The notes under the pieces were generated by a model. The model did no database searches and was not told the DNA's origin. It was given only the letters and a program-made list of their open reading frames with translations. Below are positions 55,463 through 63,219 of a stretch of 64,000 nucleotides of DNA, one piece after another. Positions within the stretch are counted from its first letter, which is position 1; each line of letters opens with the position of its first letter. This DNA is from Candidatus Protochlamydia amoebophila UWE25. Lineage in GTDB: Bacteria > Chlamydiota > Chlamydiia > Chlamydiales > Parachlamydiaceae. The stretch is from the NCBI RefSeq assembly GCF_000011565.2, contig NC_005861.2, forward strand, positions 1,178,001 to 1,242,000. Reading direction: 5' to 3'. The position numbers and the translations under genes are program-made.

Positions 55463-57550
55463 TTGAACATTTCTAATACAGGGTTTAATTCTAGTTATCT
55501 TGTCAATACAACGAATCCATCTTACTATCCTCTTCAAGACATTAACGATCAACTTGAGAATGAAAATACTCCCTTAGACAATCCTTTGCCTAATCTAGAA
55601 GAAACTAGTGCGTCAACGATTCAACCTTCCGCTCTTTCACCTTCATCTGAAGAAGTCCAACTAAGCTTTCAAGAGGGAACTTCTCTGACTATTTCTTACT
55701 CTCAGCTAGCTTTGTTAAGGGAAAAATCACGCTACTTTAACAATCTGTGGTCGGGGCAATTTCAAGAAACCCTGCAACATCCTCTCGCTTTGACACAAAA
55801 GGAATTTACGCATCTGCTTAATTGTGTCATGGATGCTAACTTTAAAGTTCCCTTAGAAGAAATTACTTCTACCATTCACCTAGCCGATTATTATGAACTA
55901 ACAGAAGTGATAAAACATTTAGAAGCACAGCTAATAAGTGGATATAGGTCCCAGAGATTCGAACCCTTTAACTCCACTGAAGAGAGTTTAGTCGGATTAA
56001 AAGAACTTTTAAATTTTGCTCATCGCTATCAATTAAATAGATTGAAGAATTATTTAGAATTCACCGTTGTGAGCGCCTTATTAAACCAGACCTCTCAATT
56101 GGCGGAGTTTGAAAGAATTATAAATCACTTTTCAAAGAAGATAGAGGGACTCAATTTTTCAAACAATCGTTATTTAACTGATGCGCATCTTCTAATATTA
56201 AAAAATTGTAAAAACTTAAAAGTGCTTCATTTAGAGAAGTGCCGGGCTCTCACTGACGATGGGTTAGCGCATTTAACACCCTTAACGGCTTTGCAGTATC
56301 TAAATCTGAGTGCGAGCTATAATCTCACCGATGCAGGATTAGTTCATTTGGCACCCTTAACCGCTTTACAAAAACTAAATTTAGGCAGGTACAATCAACT
56401 CACCGATGCAGGATTAGCTCATTTGAAACCCTTAACGGCTTTGCAGCGTCTAGATTTGAGCTTCTGCGAGGATCTCACTGACGATGGTTTGGCGCATTTA
56501 AGACCCTTAACGGCTTTGCAGCGTCTAGATTTGCGCTACTGTGAGAAACTCACTGACGATGGTTTGGTGCATTTAAGACCCTTAACGGCTTTGCAGCGTC
56601 TAAATCTGAGCAATTGCTGGCACACCGGTGCAGGATTATCCCATTTGTCCCCCTTAACGGGTTTACAGCATCTAAATCTATACGAATGTATAAATCTCAC
56701 CGATGCCGGATTAGTGCATTTGAAACTCTTAACAGGTTTGCAGCATTTAAATCTAAGCTATTGTGATGAACTCACCGATGCCGGATTAGTGCATTTGAAA
56801 CTCTTAACGGGTTTGCAGCATCTAAATCTGAGCAATTGCAATAATCTCACCGATGCCGGATTAGTGCATTTGAAATTCTTAACAGGTTTGCAGCATTTAA
56901 ATCTAAGCTATTGTGATGAACTCACCGATGCCGGATTAGTGCATTTGAAACTCTTAACGGGTTTGCAGCATCTAAATCTGAGCAATTGCAATAATCTCAC
57001 CGATGCCGGATTAGCCCATTTGACACCCTTAACGGGTTTGCAGCATCTAGATTTAAGCTACTGTTCGAAACTCACTGACGATGGTTTGGCGCATTTGAAA
57101 CCCTTAACGGCTTTGCAGTGTTTAAATCTAAGCAACTGTAGGAATCTCACCGATGCCGGATTAGTGCATTTGAAACTCTTAACGGGTTTGCAGCATCTCA
57201 ATCTAAGCGATTATAAGAATCTCACTGATGATGGATTAATCCATTTGATGCCCTTAATGGCTTTGCGGCATCTAGAGCTGTTAGGGTGTGAGAATCTTAC
57301 TGATGCAGGATTAGTGCATTTGACACCCTTAACGGCTTTGCAGCATCTAAATCTAAGCCATTGTGATGATCTCACGGATGCTGGATTAGCCCATTTAACA
57401 TCCTTAACGGGTTTGCAGCATCTAGAGCTGTTAGGGTGTGAGAATCTTACTGATGCAGGATTAGCACGCTTTAAAACTGTAGCAAATTCACTCTATCTAA
57501 TAATAAAAAGGTTCTTTGTTTTAAGAGAATCAAGAATAAAATTTCATTAA
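55463..57550 (+). CDS. BTB-domain leucine-rich-repeat protein (copy E)
   Basis: The longest family member in the window (695 residues), from the conserved TTG. The head and BTB domain (about 65-160; LSFQEGTSLTISYSQLALL, NLWSGQFQETLQHPLALT, LADYYELTEVIKHLEAQL) are as in copy A, followed by the linker and 16 full LRRs plus caps. Repeats in the middle use the variant LTDAGLVHLKLLTGLQHL, with a perfect-looking two-repeat duplication (about 56737-57036). The usual stop after the cap is lost, so the frame reads into the 3' module and adds RFFVLRESRIKFH. It is followed by the full integrase pseudogene. Confidence 0.9.
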   Translation: MNISNTGFNSSYLVNTTNPSYYPLQDINDQLENENTPLDNPLPNLEETSASTIQPSALSPSSEEVQLSFQEGTSLTISYSQLALLREKSRYFNNLWSGQFQETLQHPLALTQKEFTHLLNCVMDANFKVPLEEITSTIHLADYYELTEVIKHLEAQLISGYRSQRFEPFNSTEESLVGLKELLNFAHRYQLNRLKNYLEFTVVSALLNQTSQLAEFERIINHFSKKIEGLNFSNNRYLTDAHLLILKNCKNLKVLHLEKCRALTDDGLAHLTPLTALQYLNLSASYNLTDAGLVHLAPLTALQKLNLGRYNQLTDAGLAHLKPLTALQRLDLSFCEDLTDDGLAHLRPLTALQRLDLRYCEKLTDDGLVHLRPLTALQRLNLSNCWHTGAGLSHLSPLTGLQHLNLYECINLTDAGLVHLKLLTGLQHLNLSYCDELTDAGLVHLKLLTGLQHLNLSNCNNLTDAGLVHLKFLTGLQHLNLSYCDELTDAGLVHLKLLTGLQHLNLSNCNNLTDAGLAHLTPLTGLQHLDLSYCSKLTDDGLAHLKPLTALQCLNLSNCRNLTDAGLVHLKLLTGLQHLNLSDYKNLTDDGLIHLMPLMALRHLELLGCENLTDAGLVHLTPLTALQHLNLSHCDDLTDAGLAHLTSLTGLQHLELLGCENLTDAGLARFKTVANSLYLIIKRFFVLRESRIKFH

Positions 57551-57640
57551 AGTTGATCAATTTCCATTGAGACGCTTATTTAATAGAGATATCCGCTATA
57601 AGATGTATTATAGGATGGAAATTAAGCTTATAAACCAATT
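57500..57640 (+). repeat. Shared 3' module, copy E
   Basis: Contains AAAATTTCATTAAAGTTGATC and TATTATAGGATGGAAATTAA, as after copies A, F and G. Here it partly overlaps the extended coding frame. Confidence 0.65.
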
Positions 57641-58653
57641 TTAGTGGCGGCATTTTCCGTCCACATGTTTCCCAATCGAATATACCTTCTAATGGTATCA
57701 GAGCTTTTATGGCCTGTTTGCTTCATGATCAGATGCTCAGGAACACCAAAGATGGCAGCAGTTGTAGCAAATCCAGCCCGTAAGCTATGCCCTGAGAATG
57801 AATGTTTCTGATTTTCTAAATGTTTGTTCCGCTTAATAATCAATGCGACGGATTTGGAAGTTAGGGCTTTATCCATGATTTGACCATGCCGATTGATCGG
57901 TCGAAATGATGGTCCTTCGTTAATTTTAGAACAATCAAGCCAATCTTTTAAGGCTCTGACAGGGCAAGTGAGAATGTTTGATCCATAAGGAATAGCAATG
58001 ATTCTCTCCTTCTATTCTTGGTCGGTTTTCGATTTCCTAAGCGTAATTTGTAAGCCTTCTCTAACAAATTTAGTGTCATCAATCGTTAAAGAAACTAATT
58101 CTGATCTTCGAAATGCGCCTACAAATCCCAGTAACAATAAAGCCTTGTCACGTATTCCTCCTGACAATGAATTTGCTTTACTAATGTCATTTATTGATTG
58201 ATTCGATTATTTTGCGTAAATCATTTAGTAAAATCGGATCTTTACGAGTTTGAGCAGATTCTAATTTATCTTTTATTCCTTTCCAGACTTCCTGTATTTC
58301 GGGGCAATTTTTGTCGAAAGACTGTTTAGCTAATTTGTGAGCTTGGCTAATCGAGGTAAGCCTACGGCTTAAACTAGAAATTTTGAGAGGTTTTTGTAAT
58401 TTCCCTTTCTGATTGATCTATGCGTTATCAGCTCGACTAATCAAATAGACGACAATCGTTTGAGGTAAAGCTGGTAATGGCCTTAATTTTTTTTCCTGGC
58501 ACAAAAAAACAAAATCGTTCCAATCAGATCGATAAGATTTGTTGGTATTAAACGATCTTGCAAAAGCCGCCTATTCTTTTGCTGTTTTGAACAAATCAAG
58601 ATATTCGCCGACTTCAAAATTCTCAATTCTTTGTATTGTTAACTGATTTTCCA
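57628..58653 (-). pseudogene. Tyrosine recombinase (integrase) pseudogene, full length
   Basis: From MENQLTIQRIENFEVGEYLD at 58653 the minus strand encodes, across stops and shifts, an N-terminal SAM-like domain (SYRSDWNDFVFLCQ, YLISRADNA), a core with LNDLRKIIESI and a C-terminal catalytic block intact in 57628-57876: HSLRAGFATTAAIFGVPEHL, MKQTGHKSSDTIRRYIR. The conserved H-x-L-R, G-H and Tyr are present. The N-terminal parts are destroyed. Only its 3' tail recurs at other cassette junctions, which makes this the parental copy. Confidence 0.75.
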
Positions 58654-58741
58654 TATTGACCATCTTTACCGACTTCAATTTTCTAACACTTTGATTTTTT
58701 CATTGTCTATTTTTTTATTTTTTCTAACTACCGATAAGAAA

Positions 58742-58784
58742 GCGTTATCGGAACTTAGAATAATTTTCTAGAGATTGCTAAATG
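58742..58784. repeat. Left part of duplicated Phd block
   Basis: The GCGTTATCGGAACTTAGAAT through AGAGATTGCTAAATG segment matches 33617-33652. The rest of the block resumes after the IS2-like element at 60082. Confidence 0.6.
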
Positions 58785-58849
58785 TAGTGCTCCCCAAATA
58801 AACCGGACCATCTGGCTTGCTTCTAAGATATAGGAGTAAGACTAGATTT

Positions 58850-59227
58850 ATGACTAATTGTAAATTAATTACATCAGTAGAAAGAAGAAGACGATGGTCC
58901 TTAGAAGAAAAAAAACAGATTATTGAAAAAACATATCAAGAAGGTCAATCTGTTTCCCAAATAGCAAGAAGATATGATATAACACCAAGTCAACTTTTTG
59001 CATGGAGAAGGCAAATGGAACAAGGAGCACTACAAGGAATTAGCAGCCGAGAAGAACTAGTTCCCAAAAGCCAAGTGAAAGAAATGGAAAAGCGAATAAG
59101 AGAACTAGAGCGGATGCTTGGGAAAAAGACACTTGAAAATGAAATTTTAAAAGAGGCTGTAAGGCTTGGGCAGGAAAAAAAACTCATCTCGCGGCAGCCA
59201 TTGCCAAGCTTAAGCGATTTAGCCTAA
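58850..59227 (+). CDS. IS2-group transposase OrfA, copy 2
   Basis: The product has 125 residues from the ATG at 58850 and is identical to copy 1 except for a few residues (KKTLENE for KKTFENE; PLPSLSDLA at the end). HTH and zipper are intact. The A-run before the stop (GAA-AAA-AAA-C) allows the -1 shift to OrfB. Confidence 0.88.
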   Translation: MTNCKLITSVERRRRWSLEEKKQIIEKTYQEGQSVSQIARRYDITPSQLFAWRRQMEQGALQGISSREELVPKSQVKEMEKRIRELERMLGKKTLENEILKEAVRLGQEKKLISRQPLPSLSDLA

Positions 59228-59241
59228 GGAAAATAGCAGAG

Positions 59242-60054
59242 GTGATGGAAGTATCAAGATCCAATCTTATAGAGCAGCTTAAAAAGCATTTACCTCATCA
59301 GCCAATCTTTTATTCTAAAGCGGAAAATGAACAGGTTTTAGCTTTAATCAAAGAGGTGGTTAAAAACAGGCCGACTTACGGTTATCGTAGGGTCCATGCG
59401 ATTGTCAATAGCCTTCTCAAAGAGAAAAAACTTAAAGTCATTAATCATAAGCGGGTTTTTAGACTGATGAGGCAGCATCATCTTTTGCTACAAAGGCCAA
59501 ACAGGCGTCCTAAACGCTTACATACAGGCAAAGTAGAGACTCTCTACAGCAATACACGATGGTGCTCAGACAGCTTCTCTATTCAATGCTTAAATGGTGA
59601 TCGTGTTCATGTCGCCTTCTCGTTGGATACATGTGACAGAGAAGTCATGCGTTATATTGCCTCTACAATAGGTATTGATGGGCAGATGATTCGAGATTTG
59701 ATGCTTGAGACTATTGAATATAGATTTGAACAGCCAAAAGCTAGAGTACCTCTTGAATGGCTCTCTGATAATGGCAGCTGTTACACGGCTAAAGAAACTG
59801 TCAATTTTGGTAGAATGCTTGGTTTAACCATTAGAACCACGCCACCTTATAGTCCAGAAAGTAATGGCATGGCAGAAGCTTTTGTCAAAACTTTTAAAAG
59901 AGATTATGTTTATTTCGGCAATCTGGCAAGTGCTGAAGCTGTTTTGCAGCAATTGCCTATTTGGATCGAAGACTATAACGTTAAAGCCCCTCACAAGGCT
60001 TTAAATATGCTCTCTCCAAGAGAGTATTTAAGGAAATTAAAAATGGCAGGCTAG
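59242..60054 (+). CDS. IS2-group transposase OrfB, copy 2
   Basis: The 270-residue DDE transposase has all catalytic blocks intact (RWCSDSFSIQCLNGD, LEWLSDNGSCYTAKE, SNGMAEAFVKTFKRD). It differs from copy 1 at a handful of positions (for example KHLPHQPIFYS). The frame is open upstream to OrfA through the -1 slippage site. It is probably functional. Confidence 0.9.
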   Translation: MMEVSRSNLIEQLKKHLPHQPIFYSKAENEQVLALIKEVVKNRPTYGYRRVHAIVNSLLKEKKLKVINHKRVFRLMRQHHLLLQRPNRRPKRLHTGKVETLYSNTRWCSDSFSIQCLNGDRVHVAFSLDTCDREVMRYIASTIGIDGQMIRDLMLETIEYRFEQPKARVPLEWLSDNGSCYTAKETVNFGRMLGLTIRTTPPYSPESNGMAEAFVKTFKRDYVYFGNLASAEAVLQQLPIWIEDYNVKAPHKALNMLSPREYLRKLKMAG

Positions 60055-60178
60055 CGGTCCGGTTTTATAGGGGCAACTCCACCTATTTATCAATATAATT
60101 ATTTACTATATTTTATAGTCATAAACGTGCGATCTAATAAATCTATTAATTTAATCAAAAAATATATAGGTTAATGAT

Positions 60179-60370
60179 ATGGAAAAAGCAAAAGTAATGA
60201 GCTTCGTAGAATTTCGCCAAAACTTGTCAGAATGTGTTAACTTAGCAAAATATAAAGGCGAAAGATTTTTGATTACTCGTAATGGAAAAACTGTAGGTGC
60301 TTTTGTCCCTGTAGAGAATTTAGAAAAAATTAATGCATTTAATAATGTAACTACTGACAACAGCCATTGA
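60179..60370 (+). CDS. Phd/YefM-type antitoxin, truncated copy
   Basis: A 63-residue copy of the gene at 33822, nearly identical to residue about 56 (VMSFVEFRQNLSECVNLAKY). A one-base insertion (GACAACAGCC against GACACAGCC) then shifts the frame and ends it after TTDNSH, removing the acidic toxin-binding tail EISSEFES. The DNA-binding part is intact, so it could still bind the operator but probably not neutralise a toxin. Confidence 0.65.
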   Translation: MEKAKVMSFVEFRQNLSECVNLAKYKGERFLITRNGKTVGAFVPVENLEKINAFNNVTTDNSH

Positions 60371-60420
60371 TGAGATAAGCTCAGAATTTGAATCCTAAAT
60401 CAACAAAAGGATTTAAGTTA

Positions 60421-60837
60421 TCTCTTAAAAAATCAATTTTTTTCGTGAGAGGGTTTAAGAATACTAGCTAACTTATCTGGTTTGCTAGATAAACATTTAG
60501 TTGGAGATCCAAATAACCAACTATCTTATCATTAAAAACTTAAATCCTATATCTTTTGTGTATTTGAAATTTTAAAATCGTAATTGGCTTAAAGACGCAT
60601 ATTGGTAAAATTGGCGAGCAGATAATCGAATTTAGTTTCGTATTCTTTTGGGATTGAAATAACATAGAATTCTGGCAAAAATTCTATAAACGTAGGAATT
60701 AGCTCCACTTTTATCTATTTTTTTTGATATTTTCTACTTTTTTTGAAGCTCTCTTCTTTTGTCCTCCTCCTTATTCTTGATAAAATGGCGCCTTATTTAA
60801 GAGTATTTTTGGCGTTTACAAGCATAAAATTGTTGGT
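60421..60837. other. Spacer, no gene seen
   Basis: An AT-rich stretch of about 420 bp between the Phd copy and the 3' module of copy F. No coding remnant was recognised. Confidence 0.4.
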
Positions 60838-60987
60838 ATAGTGCCTCCAAAATCAGCGAATATCTCTCTTAGAAGAGCGTCTCAATGGAAATTGATCAAA
60901 TTTAATGAAATTTTATCTTTTATCTACTTAGGACAAAGTACGCTTTTATTTTCGCCGCCTGGTTTCTCTTTTTATTGAAAGTTTTTT
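60838..60987 (-). repeat. Shared 3' module, copy F
   Basis: The minus-strand copy of the cassette 3' module (GTACTTTGTCCTAAGTAG and AAAATTTCATTAAATTTGATC). It ends where copy F stops. Confidence 0.65.
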
Positions 60988-62742
60988 CTATTTAATAATT
61001 TTTAAATTGTGTGAAACTGCTAAAGTTTTAAAACGTGCTAATCCATCGTCAGTGAGATGATAGCATAGGCTTAGAACTAGATATTGCAAACCCGTTAAGG
61101 GTGTCAAATGGGTTAATCCCTCATCAGTGAAATTTTTGCACCAACTTAGATCTAAATGCGTCAAAGTCACCAAAGATTTTAAATGCGCTAATCCATCATC
61201 AGTGAGTTTCCTACAGTTGCTTAGATTGAGATGCTGCAAAGCTGTTAAAGGTGCCAAATGAGCTAATCCAGTATCCGTGAGATTCTCCCAATCGCTTAGA
61301 TATAGATGCTGCAAAGCCGTTAAGGGTATCAAATGGACTAATCCGGCATCGGTGAGATTATAGCAACTACTTAGATTTAGATGTTGCAAAGCGGTTAAGG
61401 GTGCCAAATGGGCTAATCCAGCATCCGTGAGATTCTTGCACGCACTCAGATTTAGATACTGCAAACCCATTAAAGGCGTCAAATGGGCTAATCCAGCATC
61501 CGTGAGATTTCTATATTGACTTAAATCTAGATGCTGCAAAGCCGTTAAGGGTTTTAAATGCGCTATTCCAGCGTCAGTGAGATAATAGCATAGACTTAGA
61601 TCTAGATGCTGCAAAGCCGTTAAAGGTTTCAAATGCGCTAATCCCGCATCGGTGAGTTTCCAGTATTGGCTTAAATCTAGATGCTGCAAAGCCGTTAAAG
61701 TTGTCAAATGGGTTAATCCTGCATCGGTGAGATTTTTACAGTTAGTTAGAGCTAGACGCTGCAAAGCCTTTAAAGGTGCTAAATGGGCTAATCCATCATC
61801 CGTGAGATTCTCACAATAGCTCAGATCTAGGTGTTGCAAAGCTGTTAAGGGCGTCAAATGGGCTAATCCATCATCCGTGAGATTCTCGCAATAGCTCAGA
61901 TCTAGACGTTGCAAAGCTGTTAAAGGTGTCAAATGCGCTAATCCTGCATCAGTGACACCCCAACATTTCTTACAATGAAGTACTTTTAAATTTTCACAAT
62001 CTTTTAATGCTAAAAGATGGGCATCTGTTAAATAAGCATTGTCTGAAAAATTGAGTGTTTCTATCTTCTTTAAGAAGTGATTTATAATTCTTTTAAACTC
62101 GGCTAACTGAGAGGTCTGGTTTAATAAGGCGCTCACAACAGTGAATTCTAAATAGTTCTTCAATCTATTTAATTGACAGCGACGCGCGAAACTTAAAATC
62201 TCTTTTAATCTGACTAAACTTTCTTCAGTGGAGTTAAAGGGTTCAAATCTTTGTAATTTGTATCCATCAATCAGCTGTTCTTCTAAATTTTTCACCACTT
62301 CTGCCAGTTCATAATAATCGGCTAGGTGAATGGAAGAAGTAATCTCTTCTAAGGGAACATTAAAGTTAACGTCCATCAGGCAATTGAGCAAAAGCGTAAA
62401 GTCTTTTTGTGTTAAAGCCAGAGGATGTTGCAGGGTTTCTTGAAATTGCCCCGACCACAAATTTTTAAAATAGAGGGATTTTTCCCTTAACAAAGCTAGC
62501 TGAGAGTGAGAAATAGTCAGAGAAGTTCCCTCGTGAAAGTTTAGTTGAAGTTCTTCAGATAAAGGTGAAAGAGCGGAAGGTTGAATCGTTGACGCACTAG
62601 TTTCTTCTAGATTAGGCAAAGGATTGTCTAAGGGAGTATTTTCATCCACAAGAGGATCACTAATCTCTTGAAGAGGGGAGTAAGATGGAGTCGTTGTAGG
62701 GACAAGTTGACTAGGATTAAACCCAAAATTAGAAATATTCAA
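60988..62742 (-). CDS. BTB-domain leucine-rich-repeat protein (copy F)
   Basis: The 584-residue protein is on the minus strand, from the conserved TTG after GGGACGGTCATT. The head has the PNLEETSASTIQPSALSP segment, the BTB domain spans about 65-158 (LNFHEGTSLTISHSQLALL, SLYFKNLWSGQFQET, LADYYELAEVVKNLEEQL), then come a helical linker and 12 LRRs plus caps. It is closest to copy A in length and layout but differs in repeat residues, which are the likely ligand-facing positions. Order on the minus strand is copy G, integrase tail, leader, copy F. Confidence 0.9.
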   Translation of the reverse strand: MNISNFGFNPSQLVPTTTPSYSPLQEISDPLVDENTPLDNPLPNLEETSASTIQPSALSPLSEELQLNFHEGTSLTISHSQLALLREKSLYFKNLWSGQFQETLQHPLALTQKDFTLLLNCLMDVNFNVPLEEITSSIHLADYYELAEVVKNLEEQLIDGYKLQRFEPFNSTEESLVRLKEILSFARRCQLNRLKNYLEFTVVSALLNQTSQLAEFKRIINHFLKKIETLNFSDNAYLTDAHLLALKDCENLKVLHCKKCWGVTDAGLAHLTPLTALQRLDLSYCENLTDDGLAHLTPLTALQHLDLSYCENLTDDGLAHLAPLKALQRLALTNCKNLTDAGLTHLTTLTALQHLDLSQYWKLTDAGLAHLKPLTALQHLDLSLCYYLTDAGIAHLKPLTALQHLDLSQYRNLTDAGLAHLTPLMGLQYLNLSACKNLTDAGLAHLAPLTALQHLNLSSCYNLTDAGLVHLIPLTALQHLYLSDWENLTDTGLAHLAPLTALQHLNLSNCRKLTDDGLAHLKSLVTLTHLDLSWCKNFTDEGLTHLTPLTGLQYLVLSLCYHLTDDGLARFKTLAVSHNLKIIK

Positions 62743-62990
62743 AATGACCGTCCCAATGAGTAAAATAAATTTTCATTTATAGATATTTTAACAATATGAT
62801 GGATAGATAAAAATTATTGCAATATTAATAAGTTAAAATAGGCAGCCATTTTAAAGAGAATTTATTCTTATCAATAAAGAACAATTAAAAACCAAATAAG
62901 GATCAATATAGTTCAAACATAAACTCTTCAGCTTTTGATTTGAAAGTGCCTTAAGTCCGCGAGATGATAAGATCATGAAGCAAACGGGTT
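62743..62990 (-). promoter_or_regulatory. Conserved leader, BTB-LRR copy F
   Basis: The reverse strand carries the same leader as copies A, B and E, with ATCATCTCGCGGACTTAAGG at its outer end and the ribosome-site region GGGACGG at the inner end. Confidence 0.65.
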
Positions 62991-63090
62991 ATAAGATCTT
63001 TGATGCGATTAGAGGGTCTATTTGATTAGGAAATATGTGGACGGAAAATGCCGTGACTAAAATTGATTTATAAACTTAATTTCCATCCTA
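62991..63090 (+). pseudogene. Integrase 3' tail at F/G junction
   Basis: Matches the last about 35 codons of the recombinase at 57628 with the same orientation relative to the LRR genes (convergent) and the same breakpoint after the KQ codons as at 29690-29795. Confidence 0.6.
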
Positions 63091-63094
63091 TAAT

Positions 63095-63219
63095 ACATCT
63101 TACAGCTGATATTTCGCTTAGAGAAACGTCTCAATGAAAATTGATCAACTTTAATGAAATTTTATCCTTGATCCTCTTAGGACAAAGTACTCTTTTATTT
63201 TTGGACCTAGTTTCCTTCT
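63095..63219 (-). repeat. Shared 3' module, copy G
   Basis: The minus-strand module directly follows the stop of copy G (GTACTTTGTCCTAAGAGG and AAAATTTCATTAAAGTTGATC). Confidence 0.6.

Larger units (their letters stand above)
58785..60081 (+). mobile_element. IS2-group IS3-family element, copy 2 (1297 bp)
   Basis: Same length, ends and gene layout as copy 1, in the opposite orientation, with a few substitutions. It sits inside the duplicated Phd block. Comparison with the uninterrupted block at 33617-34075 shows about 80 bp of original sequence missing at the insertion site, so an insertion-deletion occurred and no target duplication is present. Confidence 0.9.
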
